DNA from: JBCBJX01 sp964342855
GTDB lineage: Bacteria; Pseudomonadota; Alphaproteobacteria; Caulobacterales; Parvularculaceae
DNA length: 64,000 bases
Reading direction: 5' to 3'
Assembly: GCA_964342855.1 (NCBI GenBank)
Contig: CAYFIB010000002.1
Coordinates: 87,973 to 151,972, forward strand
Below, one piece after another: positions 51,341 to 60,454 of this stretch. Every line of letters begins with the position of its first letter. Within the stretch, counting starts at the first letter, position 1. The position numbers were made by a program, and so were the translations under genes. Below the pieces are notes generated by a model, which made no database searches, had not been told where the DNA came from, and worked only from the letters and a program-made list of their open reading frames with translations.

Positions 51341-52033
51341 TCATTCGCGCGCGGCGGCGGAACTGAGCAGCTCCCGCACCGCCGCGCCGATTTCCGGAAA
51401 ATCATGGGCCGTCCGGTCCGGGCTGAGGGTCGCCTCATCTGCGTCCGGATAGCCGAACGCGGCCCAGACGAACGCGCAACCGAAATTGCGCGCGCCGCCG
51501 GCGTCGGCGCTTGAATCGCCCACCATCACCACGCCGCCGGATGTTCCAAGACGCGCCACGCATTCGCGCAACGGCGCGGCGTCGGGCTTGCGCGTCGCGA
51601 GGCTGTCGCCGCCGATGACGGCGTCGAACATCTCCAGAAGTCCCAATTTGTGCAGGAGCAGTCGGGCGAGGCCTTCGGGCTTGTTCGTGCAGACCGCGAG
51701 GCGGGCGCCGTCGGCGAGGAGCCCGTCCAGGGTTTCGCGCGCGTGCGGGTAGGCGACCGACGTGTCGCAGATGTGCGCGCGATAGTGCTCGAGGAACTGC
51801 GCGACCAGCCCGGGCAGCGCTTCTTCAGGCGCTGGCGCCCCGGTCTCGGCGAAGCCGCGCTCCAACAGCGCGCGCGCGCCGCGACCGACGAGCGCGCGCA
51901 CCGAATCGGTTTCCAGAGATTCCCGGCCCTCCGCTTGCAGGACGGCGTTCATGGCCCCGGCGAGATCGGGCGCGGTGTCGACCAGGGTGCCGTCGAGATC
52001 GAACAGAATGGCGGCGTTCTGCAAGGGTCGCAT
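51341..52033 (-). CDS. gph: Phosphoglycolate phosphatase (HAD family)
   Basis: 230 residues. The HAD nucleophile motif LFDLDGTLVDTAPDL opens the protein; Thr and Lys motifs lie in VCTNKPEGLARLLL and ATRKPDAAPL; the last acidic motif is VMVGDSSADAGGARNFG. It removes phosphate from 2-phosphoglycolate, a by-product of DNA repair and oxygenase side reactions. It lies divergent to glmU. Confidence 0.88.
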   Translation of the reverse strand: MRPLQNAAILFDLDGTLVDTAPDLAGAMNAVLQAEGRESLETDSVRALVGRGARALLERGFAETGAPAPEEALPGLVAQFLEHYRAHICDTSVAYPHARETLDGLLADGARLAVCTNKPEGLARLLLHKLGLLEMFDAVIGGDSLATRKPDAAPLRECVARLGTSGGVVMVGDSSADAGGARNFGCAFVWAAFGYPDADEATLSPDRTAHDFPEIGAAVRELLSSAAARE

Positions 52034-52146
52034 GAGGGGGCTTTCGCTGCGGCGCGGCGTGCGGGAAAGAAACTGAAACGAAACGTCACTTCAACAGGTT
52101 AAGAGACGCGGTATCGGAACGCGAACCCGCGTGAGGGGAGGCCCGC

Positions 52147-53508
52147 ATGTCGACATCACACTCTGAAGGCCCGGTATCGGTGGTCGTGCTCGCCGCCGGC
52201 AAGGGCACGCGCATGCGCTCGAAAACGACCAAGGTGCTGCACGCGGTCGCCGGCCGGTCGATGCTGGAGCACGTGCTCGCCTCCGCCGCGGCGCTGTCGC
52301 CGGCGCGGCTCTGCGTCGTCATCGGCGATCACGCGCCGGAAGTCGGCGAGCGCGCCCGCGCCGCGCGGCCCGACGCGGCGATCGCGGTGCAGGCGCCGCC
52401 GCGCGGCACGGGCGATGCGGTGATGCAGGCGATGCCCGCGCTGGAGGGCGCCCGCGGCGCCGTGCTCGTGCTCTACGCCGACACGCCGCTGGTGAAGCCG
52501 GAGACCATGCGCGCGCTCGCAAACGAAATCGACGCGGGCGCCGGCGTCGCCGTTCTCGGCTTCCGCCCGGACGCGCCGGGCGCCTACGGTCGTCTGAAGC
52601 TCGGCGCGGACGGGTCGCTTGAAGCGATCGTCGAAGCGAAAGATGCGAGCCCGGAGGAGTTGGAGATCACCCTCTGCAATTCCGGCGTCGTCGCTGTCGA
52701 AGCCGAAGCGCTGGCGGAGCTTCTGCCGAAGATCGGCAACGACAACGCCAAGGGCGAATATTACCTCACGGACATTGTCGGTCTCGCGCGCGAGAGCGGA
52801 CGCGCCGCGGTTGTCGTCGAAGCCGACGAAGAGGAAGTCCTCGGCGTCAATTCGCGGGTGGAGCTCGCCGAAGCCGAACGTCTCTTCCAGGCCCGCGCGC
52901 GGCGGCGTGCGATGGAGGACGGTGCGACGCTGCTCGATCCGCAGACGGTTTATTTTTCCTATGACACGGAAATCGGTCAGGATGTCGTCATTGGTCCGAA
53001 CGTCGTCTTCGGGCCGGGCGTCATCGTCGCCGACGGCGCGGAGGTGAAGGCGTTCTCGCATCTGGAAGGCGCGCGCGTGGAAAAAGGCGCGAGCGTCGGT
53101 CCGTTCGCGCGGCTGCGCCCGGGAACGGTGGTCGGCGAGGGCGCGAAGATCGGCAACTTCGTCGAGACGAAAAAAGCCGTGCTCGGCGCGGGCGCGAAAG
53201 TGAGCCATCTCACCTATCTCGGCGACGCCGAAGTGGGGGCGGAAGCGAATATCGGCGCCGGGACGATCACCTGCAATTACGATGGGTACGACAAGTTCCG
53301 CACGGTGATCGGGGAGGGCGCCTTCGTCGGCTCGAACTCCTCGCTCGTCGCGCCGGTGAGTATCGGCGCGGGCGCCTATGTCGGCTCCGGCTCGGTGGTG
53401 ACGAAGGATGTGGCGCCGGACGCTCTCGCGGTCGCCCGCGGGCGGCAGATGGCGAAAGCCGGCTGGGCGGCGGAGTTTCGCCGCAAGAAGGACGAAAGCC
53501 GCGGCTAA
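52147..53508 (+). CDS. glmU: Bifunctional GlmU uridyltransferase/acetyltransferase
   Basis: 453 residues, the usual size. The N-terminal pyrophosphorylase domain has VVLAAGKGTRMRS; the C-terminal left-handed beta-helix has the hexapeptide repeats (VGPFARLRPGTVVGEGAKIG) and YDGYDK near the acetyl-CoA site. It makes UDP-N-acetylglucosamine from glucosamine-1-phosphate for the cell wall and lipid A. Starts at ATG 52147 with GAGGGGAGG upstream. GlmS follows after one inserted gene. Confidence 0.96.
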   Translation: MSTSHSEGPVSVVVLAAGKGTRMRSKTTKVLHAVAGRSMLEHVLASAAALSPARLCVVIGDHAPEVGERARAARPDAAIAVQAPPRGTGDAVMQAMPALEGARGAVLVLYADTPLVKPETMRALANEIDAGAGVAVLGFRPDAPGAYGRLKLGADGSLEAIVEAKDASPEELEITLCNSGVVAVEAEALAELLPKIGNDNAKGEYYLTDIVGLARESGRAAVVVEADEEEVLGVNSRVELAEAERLFQARARRRAMEDGATLLDPQTVYFSYDTEIGQDVVIGPNVVFGPGVIVADGAEVKAFSHLEGARVEKGASVGPFARLRPGTVVGEGAKIGNFVETKKAVLGAGAKVSHLTYLGDAEVGAEANIGAGTITCNYDGYDKFRTVIGEGAFVGSNSSLVAPVSIGAGAYVGSGSVVTKDVAPDALAVARGRQMAKAGWAAEFRRKKDESRG

Positions 53509-53549
53509 GGTGAACCCGGCGCTGCGGCAGACAGCTCAGGAGAAATCAA

Positions 53550-53960
53550 ATGGGTGCTTGGGGTGTGGGGCCGTTCGACAACGACGACGCACTGGACGTG
53601 GTGGAAGCGATATCCGTGCGAGGCGATGAGGTTTTGGACGACGTGTTTCTAAGTGCTCTTGATAATGAGTATATGGAGGCTCCGGCTGGTTCAGCGGCGG
53701 TTGCCGCTTCAAGGTTGCTGTTGGCCAAGCTCGTCGGCGAGTCGTTTGATGAACCGTCTGTTATGAGGGCCCTCGCCAAGATTTCTTCACGAGCCGCAAA
53801 TCTAAACATACCGAAAGCTATAGAAGCGACTACTGCTGTTCTGAAAGAGAAATCAGAGTTGTTCGAATTGTGGAGCGACGCCGGCGAGCAAGATTTCGCT
53901 GAATGGAAGCGCCAGACTACACGGATTGTAGACAGGCTTACGAACTTGGGTCAGGAGTAA
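53550..53960 (+). CDS. DUF4259 family protein
   Basis: 136 residues beginning MGAWGVGPFDNDDALDVVE, the DUF4259 hallmark, followed by a helical region. The function of this family is unknown. It sits between glmU and glmS, and its TAA stop overlaps the ribosome site of glmS, so it is co-translated. Its codon use is visibly less GC-biased than both neighbours, which suggests later acquisition. Confidence 0.85.
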   Translation: MGAWGVGPFDNDDALDVVEAISVRGDEVLDDVFLSALDNEYMEAPAGSAAVAASRLLLAKLVGESFDEPSVMRALAKISSRAANLNIPKAIEATTAVLKEKSELFELWSDAGEQDFAEWKRQTTRIVDRLTNLGQE

Positions 53961-53964
53961 GTTC

Positions 53965-55788
53965 ATGTGCGGCATCGTAGGCGTCATCGGACGGGGGAAC
54001 GGGATAGTTCCCGCCATCGTCGACGGTCTGAAGCGGCTTGAATATCGGGGCTATGATTCCGCCGGGGTCGCCGTTGCGACGGAGGCCGGGCTCGCGCGCC
54101 GTCGCGCGGCGGGCAAGCTCTCCCAGCTCGAAGCGGTGCTGGCGGAAGATCCGATCGACGGCGCCATCGGCATCGGCCACACGCGCTGGGCGACCCATGG
54201 CGCGCCGACGACGAACAACGCCCATCCGCATGCGACGGAAAAGGTCGCCATCGTCCACAATGGCATCATCGAGAACTTCGCGAGCCTGCGGACGGAGCTG
54301 GAGGGGCACGGCAAGGTGTTCGCGACGGAGACGGACAGCGAGACCATCGCGCAGCTGATTACGCACTTCCTCGATGAAGGCGCGAGCCCGCGTGAAGCGT
54401 TTGGAAAGACGATGAAACGCCTCGACGGCGCCTACGCCATCGCCGCCGTGTTCGCGGAGGATCTGGAGACGCTCTACGCCTCGCGCATGGGCTCGCCGCT
54501 GGCGGTCGGGCGCGGTGAAGGCGCGGCCTATCTCGGCTCCGACGCTTACGCGCTCGCGCCGTTCACGAACAAGGTGACCTATCTCTCCGATGGGGACTGG
54601 GCCGTCGTCAGCCGCGACCGGCTGGAGATCTTTGACGCGGCCGACGCGCCGGTGCTGCGCGACGAAAAAACGTCGGACGCGTCCGCCGCGCTCGTCGACA
54701 AGGGCGAGCACCGCCACTTCATGGCGAAGGAGATCCACGAGCAGCCGGAGGTGATCGCCCACACGCTCTCGGCCTATATCGACACGGCGGCTGGCGCGCC
54801 CCGTCCGCAGCCGGAAGGTCTCGATTTCGCGCGCGCTGGCGGCATCACCATTTCCGCCTGCGGCACGGCCTATTACGCCGGGCTCGTCGCGAAGTACTGG
54901 TTCGAGCGCTGGGCGCGGCTGCCGGTAGAGATCGATATCGCCTCGGAGCTGCGCTATCGCGATCCGCCGTACCGGGAAGGGGGCGTCGCGCTCTTCATCT
55001 CGCAATCAGGCGAGACGGCGGACACGCTCGCGGCCATGCGCCACGCAAAAGAGAACGGTCAGACCACGGTCGCCATCGTCAACGTGCCGGAATCGACCAT
55101 CGCGCGTGAGGCCGATATCGCGCTGCCGACCCATGCGGGCCCCGAAATCGGCGTCGCCTCCACCAAGGCTTTCACCTGCCAGCTGACAGCGCTCGCGGGC
55201 GTCGCGCTCACCGCCGCCGCCGCGCGCGGCACGCTGAGCGAGGAACGGCTCTCAGGCCTCGTTCGTGGGCTGATGGAGACGCCGCGCCGGGTCGCGAACG
55301 CGCTCCATCTCGGCGAGGAGATAGAGGCGATCTCCCATGAGCTCGCGAAGGCGCGGGACATTCTCTATCTCGGTCGCGGCGTCGCATTCCCCATCGCCAT
55401 GGAGGGCGCCCTGAAGCTGAAGGAGATCAGCTATATCCACGCGGAGGGCTACGCCGCCGGCGAGCTGAAGCACGGGCCGATCGCCCTCATCGACGAGAAC
55501 GTGCCGGTGGTGGTCATCGCGCCCCATGACGATCTCTTCGAGAAGACCGTCTCCAACATGCAGGAAGTCATGGCTCGCGGCGGCCGCACGGTGCTCATCA
55601 CCGACGCCCGCGGCGCGGCGGCGGCGCCGGAGGCCTGGAAGCGGATCATCACGCCGGAGGCGGAACCCGACCTCGCGCCGATCCTCCACGCGATCCCGGT
55701 TCAGCTGCTCGCCTACCATGTGGCCGTCGCGAAAGGCACGGACGTCGACCAGCCCCGGAATCTCGCTAAGAGCGTGACGGTGGAGTAG
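53965..55788 (+). CDS. glmS: Glucosamine-6-phosphate synthase
   Basis: 607 residues. The N-terminal glutaminase begins MCGIVGVIG with catalytic Cys2; TRWATHG is the glutamine-binding motif. Two SIS sugar-phosphate domains follow (SACGTAYYAGLVAKYW, ISQSGETADTLAAMR, STKAFTCQL) and the protein ends DQPRNLAKSVTVE, as the family does. It converts fructose-6-phosphate and glutamine to glucosamine-6-phosphate, feeding GlmM and GlmU. Confidence 0.97.
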   Translation: MCGIVGVIGRGNGIVPAIVDGLKRLEYRGYDSAGVAVATEAGLARRRAAGKLSQLEAVLAEDPIDGAIGIGHTRWATHGAPTTNNAHPHATEKVAIVHNGIIENFASLRTELEGHGKVFATETDSETIAQLITHFLDEGASPREAFGKTMKRLDGAYAIAAVFAEDLETLYASRMGSPLAVGRGEGAAYLGSDAYALAPFTNKVTYLSDGDWAVVSRDRLEIFDAADAPVLRDEKTSDASAALVDKGEHRHFMAKEIHEQPEVIAHTLSAYIDTAAGAPRPQPEGLDFARAGGITISACGTAYYAGLVAKYWFERWARLPVEIDIASELRYRDPPYREGGVALFISQSGETADTLAAMRHAKENGQTTVAIVNVPESTIAREADIALPTHAGPEIGVASTKAFTCQLTALAGVALTAAAARGTLSEERLSGLVRGLMETPRRVANALHLGEEIEAISHELAKARDILYLGRGVAFPIAMEGALKLKEISYIHAEGYAAGELKHGPIALIDENVPVVVIAPHDDLFEKTVSNMQEVMARGGRTVLITDARGAAAAPEAWKRIITPEAEPDLAPILHAIPVQLLAYHVAVAKGTDVDQPRNLAKSVTVE

Positions 55789-55881
55789 GCCCAGCCGAGC
55801 GATACGCATCGCTTTTTCGCCGTCTTCCCTGATCGCGCTGCGAGTCCGGGACGATGACTTGAGTGCGCGATGGGAGAAATA

Positions 55882-56577
55882 ATGTCCGACCACCTCAAAA
55901 AAGCCGCCGCGCTGGCCGCGCTCGACTATGTCGAGGACGGAACGGTCATCGGGCTCGGCACGGGCTCGACTGCGGCGCATTTCGTCCGCGGGCTCGGCGA
56001 GAAGGTGCGCGACGGTCTCGACGTGAAGGGCGTGCCGACGTCCGAGGCGACGCGCGCCCTCGCCATCGAATGCGGGATCGAGATCGTGGAGCCTGACGAG
56101 ACGACGCGCCTCGCGCTGGTCGTCGACGGCGCCGACGAGGTTGATCCACGCCTTGATCTCATCAAGGGCGGCGGGGCGGCGCTCCTCCGTGAAAAGATCA
56201 TCTCCGATGCGGCGGCGAAAATGGTCGTCATCGCCGACGCCTCCAAGCGCGTCGCCCAGCTCGGCGCGTTCCCGCTCCCAATCGAAATCGACCGCTTCGC
56301 CTTCGCGCTCACCGTGCGCCGGGTGCGCGAGATCCTCGCCGCGGTGGGCCTTCCCGACGCGCCGCTGGCTTTGCGCACGACCGGCGACGGGCCGATCCTC
56401 TCCGATGGCGGACATTATATCCTCGACGCCCGCTGCGCCCGCATTCCGGATGCGGCGGCCCTCGACGGAGCGCTCCGCCGCGTTCCGGGCGTCGTGGAGA
56501 CGGGCCTCTTCATAGGCCTCTGCGATGTGGCGCTGCTCGCGAGCGAGGGCGGCGTGGAGCGGATGGCGCGCAACTAA
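55882..56577 (+). CDS. rpiA: Ribose-5-phosphate isomerase A
   Basis: 231 residues from ATG 55882 with GGGAGA upstream. Family motifs VIGLGTGSTAAHFV, VDGADEVDPRLDLIKGGG (with catalytic Asp) and LLREKI are present. It interconverts ribose-5-phosphate and ribulose-5-phosphate in the pentose phosphate pathway. Followed by a palindromic repeat. Confidence 0.95.
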   Translation: MSDHLKKAAALAALDYVEDGTVIGLGTGSTAAHFVRGLGEKVRDGLDVKGVPTSEATRALAIECGIEIVEPDETTRLALVVDGADEVDPRLDLIKGGGAALLREKIISDAAAKMVVIADASKRVAQLGAFPLPIEIDRFAFALTVRRVREILAAVGLPDAPLALRTTGDGPILSDGGHYILDARCARIPDAAALDGALRRVPGVVETGLFIGLCDVALLASEGGVERMARN

Positions 56578-56583
56578 CCTATC

Positions 56584-56695
56584 GTCATCCCGGAAACCGC
56601 AAAGCGGTTATCCGGGACCCATCTCGGACGCTCCCGGAACGCTGCGAACGTCCGTGATGGGTCCCGGGTCTCGCTGCGCTCGCCCGGGATGACGC
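56584..56695. repeat. Palindromic intergenic repeat (REP/RIME-like)
   Basis: CGTCATCCCGG near 56584 and CCGGGATGACG near 56685 are inverted, and GACCCATCTC and GATGGGTC repeat inverted inside. The form is common in alphaproteobacterial genomes as dispersed extragenic palindromes. It may act as a weak terminator for rpiA. Confidence 0.75.
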
Positions 56696-56746
56696 GGAGA
56701 GGTTGGTGTTGGTAGGTTCAAGTCGCACCAACCCCGGGAGAACCCC

Positions 56747-57268
56747 ATGCGCGCGCTATTCGCCAGCCTTTTCATGCTTCTGGCCGCCCCGGCCGTCGCC
56801 CACGAGCCGACGGCCTACGCCCCCATGACGCCGTTCGCGAAGCTCGCGGGCCACACCCTGCGCGGGGTCAGCCAGGGGCCGGAGGGCAATGAGCTGATCG
56901 ATATCGCCCGCTGGGAGTTCATCCTCGGCGGCAAGGCGCTGCAGTCGACCCACCGCATTCAGGACTCCAACTACGGCGGTCGGACGATCTTCTTCTGGGA
57001 CGAGGGCGCGGAAGAATACGTCTTCCACTACTTCACGACCGCCGGTTTTCACACGACAGGAACCGCCGAGGTGATCGAGAACGGCTTCGTCTCGATCGAA
57101 GAAGTCCACGGCGACAAGCGGTACAAGGAAGTCCGCTCGGTCATGACCTTCGTCAGCGACGAGGTCGTCCGCGTCGAAAGCGACTATGTGAAACACGATG
57201 GCGAGCTCGTGGAGGGCCCGCGCTTCACCTACACGGTCGTCGACGCGCCCGGACCGAAATTTCATTGA
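56747..57268 (+). CDS. Secreted hypothetical protein (DUF1579-like)
   Basis: 173 residues with a signal peptide (MRALFASLFMLLAAPAVAHE). The mature part is beta-rich (LAGHTLRGVSQGPEGNELID, ARWEFILGGKALQS) and resembles lipocalin-like DUF1579/DUF1794 proteins, but this is not certain. Probably periplasmic. Its role is unknown. Confidence 0.6.
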   Translation: MRALFASLFMLLAAPAVAHEPTAYAPMTPFAKLAGHTLRGVSQGPEGNELIDIARWEFILGGKALQSTHRIQDSNYGGRTIFFWDEGAEEYVFHYFTTAGFHTTGTAEVIENGFVSIEEVHGDKRYKEVRSVMTFVSDEVVRVESDYVKHDGELVEGPRFTYTVVDAPGPKFH

Positions 57269-57370
57269 TGCGCGATTGATTGTGATCGCGCCCCGCGCGG
57301 GAGCGGGGTGCAACGACGCGTGCGCGCGTCTATGTCCGCTGCAGGAAAATCAACAACAGGCGACCTACCC

Positions 57371-58753
57371 ATGGCTTACGACTACGATCTCTTCACCATC
57401 GGCGCGGGCTCCGGCGGGGTGCGCGCTTCGCGGCTCGCCTCGCTCTATGGCGCGAAGGTCGGCGTGGCGGAGGAATATCGGGTCGGCGGCACCTGCGTCA
57501 TCCGCGGCTGCGTGCCGAAGAAGTTCATGGTCTACGCCTCGGAATACGCGCACCACTTCCACGACGCCGAGGGCTATGGCTGGTCCACAGGCGAGCGCGC
57601 CTTCGACTGGGGCAAGCTGATCCAGAACAAGGACGACGAAATCGACCGCCTCAACGGCATCTATATCCGTAATTTGAAGAACGCGGGCGCGGACATCATC
57701 CAGTCGCGCGCCGTCCTGAAGGACGCTCACACGGTTCATCTGGTCGATGAAGGCCGCGATGTGACCGCGGAGAAGATCCTGATCGCGACAGGCGGAACAC
57801 CGTTTACGGATGAGACGATCCCCGGGCACGAGCACGCGATCACCTCCAATGAGGTGTTTCATCTCGAAGAGATGCCCAAGCACGTGGTCGTCGCAGGCGG
57901 CGGCTATATCGCCATCGAGTTCGCCTTCATCTTCGCAGGCCTCGGCGCGGAGACCTGCCTCGTCTATCGCGGCGAGGACGTGCTGCGCTATTTCGACCGC
58001 GACATCTCCGTGCGCGTTCATGAAGAGATGAAGCGCAAGGGCATCCGCGTCATCACCTCGACCGTCTTCGACGAGATCGAAAAGACCGAAGACGGAAGCC
58101 TCACCGTGCATCTTTCGAACGAAACGAAGATCGAGAAGGTCGATCAGGTGATGTGGGCGATCGGCCGCAACCCGGCGACCTCGGGCCTCGGTCTGGAAGA
58201 GGTCGGCGTCGAGCTGACGAAGAACGGCGCCGTCAAGGTGGATGCGGACTCGCGCACCTCGGTCGAAAACATCTTCGCCGTCGGCGACGTGACGGACCGG
58301 GTGAACCTCACGCCCGTCGCCATCCGCGAAGGGCAGGCGTTCGCGGAGACGTTCTTCAACGACAGACCCATGCAGATGGATTACGCCGATATTCCGAAGG
58401 CGGTGTTCTCCCAGCCGCCGGTCGGCACGGTCGGTCTCGCCGAGCATGAGGCGCGCAAGGAATATAAGCACGTCGACATCTACAAGGCGGACTTCCGCCC
58501 CATGCGGAACATGCTCTCCGGCAGCGAAGAACGGTGCCTGATGAAGATCGTCGTGGACGGGGAGACGGACAAAGTCCTCGGCGTTCACATCGTTGGCCCG
58601 GAAGCGGCGGAGATGATCCAGTGCGTCGCCATCGCCGTGAAAGCGGGGGTGTCCAAGGCCGAGTTCGACGCGACCTGCGCGCTGCACCCGACCATCGCCG
58701 AAGAGCTGGTCACCATGCGCGAGAAGGTGCAGCCAGAAGCCGCAGTCCGCTGA
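57371..58753 (+). CDS. gor: Glutathione-disulfide reductase
   Basis: 460 residues from ATG 57371. FAD-binding GAGSGGVRASRLAS, redox-active GGTCVIRGCVPKK (two Cys), NADP-binding VVAGGGYIAIEFAFIFAGLG and the C-terminal catalytic HPTIAEELVTM are all present. Keeps cytosolic glutathione reduced with NADPH. Strong match to the proteobacterial Gor family. Confidence 0.95.
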   Translation: MAYDYDLFTIGAGSGGVRASRLASLYGAKVGVAEEYRVGGTCVIRGCVPKKFMVYASEYAHHFHDAEGYGWSTGERAFDWGKLIQNKDDEIDRLNGIYIRNLKNAGADIIQSRAVLKDAHTVHLVDEGRDVTAEKILIATGGTPFTDETIPGHEHAITSNEVFHLEEMPKHVVVAGGGYIAIEFAFIFAGLGAETCLVYRGEDVLRYFDRDISVRVHEEMKRKGIRVITSTVFDEIEKTEDGSLTVHLSNETKIEKVDQVMWAIGRNPATSGLGLEEVGVELTKNGAVKVDADSRTSVENIFAVGDVTDRVNLTPVAIREGQAFAETFFNDRPMQMDYADIPKAVFSQPPVGTVGLAEHEARKEYKHVDIYKADFRPMRNMLSGSEERCLMKIVVDGETDKVLGVHIVGPEAAEMIQCVAIAVKAGVSKAEFDATCALHPTIAEELVTMREKVQPEAAVR

Positions 58754-58832
58754 GGCGTCATTTCTTCACATTTTCCTGAGTATGATTTATTGCATCGCAA
58801 CATGCATTGCGGCGTTGCGGAATAGCTCCTAC

Positions 58833-58847
58833 ACTACACAGTGTAGT
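58833..58847. promoter_or_regulatory. 15-bp palindrome, possible operator
   Basis: ACTACAC-A-GTGTAGT is a perfect 7-1-7 palindrome located between gor and the secreted protein gene. The symmetry suits a TetR- or Rrf2-like dimer. No regulator gene is next to it. Confidence 0.4.
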
Positions 58848-58949
58848 TTCCTTCCGTCGTGGGGGTGCTGCCGGCTCCAGGGACGGGGTCGTTGAGGGAT
58901 TGTGAGGGGCGCGCCGGTCCGCCGTCGGCTCCGATATGGGAGAGAGACG

Positions 58950-59231
58950 ATGAACTTTAAAGCGCTTATCGCGACCGCTGCGACGGTATCGCTGCTCACG
59001 GGCCCCGCCTTCGCCGACGGCACCAAGCAGGTCGAAGTCTGCAAGGCGTTCATGGCGGAAAACGACATCATTGATGTCGACGCTTACCGCTTCAAATACG
59101 AAGACGCCAAAGGCGGCCGTGTGAAGACGGTCGAAATCTCGGTGATCCCGGTCGCCGAAGGCCCGAAATACAAAGCCGAGTGCAAAATCCGCTCGGGCCG
59201 CGTCGAGGCCGTCGAGCTGATCGACGCCTGA
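58950..59231 (+). CDS. Small secreted protein
   Basis: 93 residues from ATG 58950, with GGGAGAGAG upstream. A signal peptide (MNFKALIATAATVSLLTGPAFA) precedes a 70-residue domain with two cysteines (VEVCKAFM, AECKIRS), which could form a disulfide. Family not recognised. Followed by a strong terminator. Confidence 0.7.
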   Translation: MNFKALIATAATVSLLTGPAFADGTKQVEVCKAFMAENDIIDVDAYRFKYEDAKGGRVKTVEISVIPVAEGPKYKAECKIRSGRVEAVELIDA

Positions 59232-59255
59232 TCTCAAGCATTACTCCCTGACTTC

Positions 59256-59284
59256 AAGCCGCCGGGCGACCGGCGGCTTTTTTT
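59256..59284 (+). terminator. Rho-independent terminator
   Basis: AAGCCGCCGG pairs perfectly with CCGGCGGCTT (10 bp) around GCGA, followed by seven T. It ends the gene at 58950-59231. Confidence 0.9.
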
Positions 59285-59329
59285 GTGGGCGGCGCCGACG
59301 CATGGTGCGGGGCCGCTCAAAGGTCCGTC

Positions 59330-59935
59330 ATGTCGCGCAATGTCCACGCCCGCTTTCTTGAAGCCGCCGGCGATCTCAGCCCGGAGCTAAAAAATGCGCT
59401 CGCCGCCTGCGGGCCGCAGACGTTCCGCAAGCGAAGCGACGGCCCGCTTGCCGATTATCTCTGCCGCGCTGTCGCGGGCCAGCAGCTCTCCGTCACCGCG
59501 GCGCGCACCATCTGGGGGCGGGTGGAGGCGTTGTGCGATGAGCGCCCGCTGGGCGAGGTGCTGGCGGAAGCGGAGGAGGCGGCCCTGCGCGGTTGCGGCC
59601 TCTCCGGCGCGAAATGCCGGGCGGTGCGCGCCATCGCGGAGGCCGGGCGCGCAGGCGCTCTCAACGCCGAGGAACTCGCCGCTTCGCCGTCGGAAGAGCG
59701 CGCCGCGCGTCTCACCGTGCTCAAGGGCGTCGGTCCGTGGACGGCGGACATGGTCAACATGTTCTATTTCGGCGACCGGGACATCTGGCCCGATGGCGAT
59801 GTCACCGCCCGCAAAACGCTGGAGCGTCTCACCAGCCGCCGCCGCAAGACGACGCGGACGGCGGAACGCTTCGCACCGCACCGCTCCTATCTCGCGCTCT
59901 ATATGTGGAGCGTCGCGGACGCGAAGCCGGAGTGA
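59330..59935 (+). CDS. DNA-3-methyladenine glycosylase II-like
   Basis: 201 residues from ATG 59330 with AAAGG upstream. The HhH-GPD fold shows VLKGVGPWTADMVNMF (helix-hairpin-helix) and a downstream catalytic Asp in DIWPDGDVTARK. This is the shorter AlkA/MAG-type form without an Ada domain. It removes alkylated bases from DNA for base-excision repair. Confidence 0.85.
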   Translation: MSRNVHARFLEAAGDLSPELKNALAACGPQTFRKRSDGPLADYLCRAVAGQQLSVTAARTIWGRVEALCDERPLGEVLAEAEEAALRGCGLSGAKCRAVRAIAEAGRAGALNAEELAASPSEERAARLTVLKGVGPWTADMVNMFYFGDRDIWPDGDVTARKTLERLTSRRRKTTRTAERFAPHRSYLALYMWSVADAKPE

Positions 59936-60096
59936 GGGGGATATCGGTCTCGCTGGACCGTTTTCGACGAACCGAAATCCCCGTGCGCCGAATGGAGCAT
60001 GCTGCCAATTGAATGGAATAATCTGTCGCTTACATCTCTCATCAAGGCGGACGGGAAATGAGCCGCCGAGACGACTGACCTGACCTGGAGAGAGAA

Positions 60097-60183
60097 ATGC
60101 AAGCCATCGTTACGACCGCCATCGCCCTCGCAGCCATCATCGCGCCGACCTATTACGGCGTCTTCGCGACGCCGATCATCTGA
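60097..60183 (+). CDS. 28-residue membrane micropeptide
   Basis: A very short frame with GGAGAGAG directly upstream. It encodes a fully hydrophobic helix (AIVTTAIALAAIIAPTYYGV) ending FATPII. The good ribosome site and hydrophobic character support a real small membrane protein; the size keeps it tentative. The region 60184-60454 has no gene I can see. Confidence 0.45.
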   Translation: MQAIVTTAIALAAIIAPTYYGVFATPII

Positions 60184-60454
60184 GCCCGACCGACCGGCGG
60201 CGAGCCGGTCAGCATCCGGAGGGGCTGTGTAGCGGAACGCCTCAGAAGGATGTCGACGCCTGACGGCGCGTGACGCGCGCGCCGTCGGCGAACCGCCTGA
60301 ACGACCCGTGTCACGACCGGTCGATGCGTCATATCCTCAAGGCAATTTTCTGCATCCGTGATCGCTGCGCGCGTGCATTGTCTCGCCGCTCGAGACTTCC
60401 TATCGTCCCGGTAAACCGCTGAGTTTACTGTCGCGGAGCACCGGGAGGAACGAG

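Noticed and set aside
52156..53208. A 350-codon frame antisense to glmU
   Set aside because: Shadow of a certain glmU; no domain.
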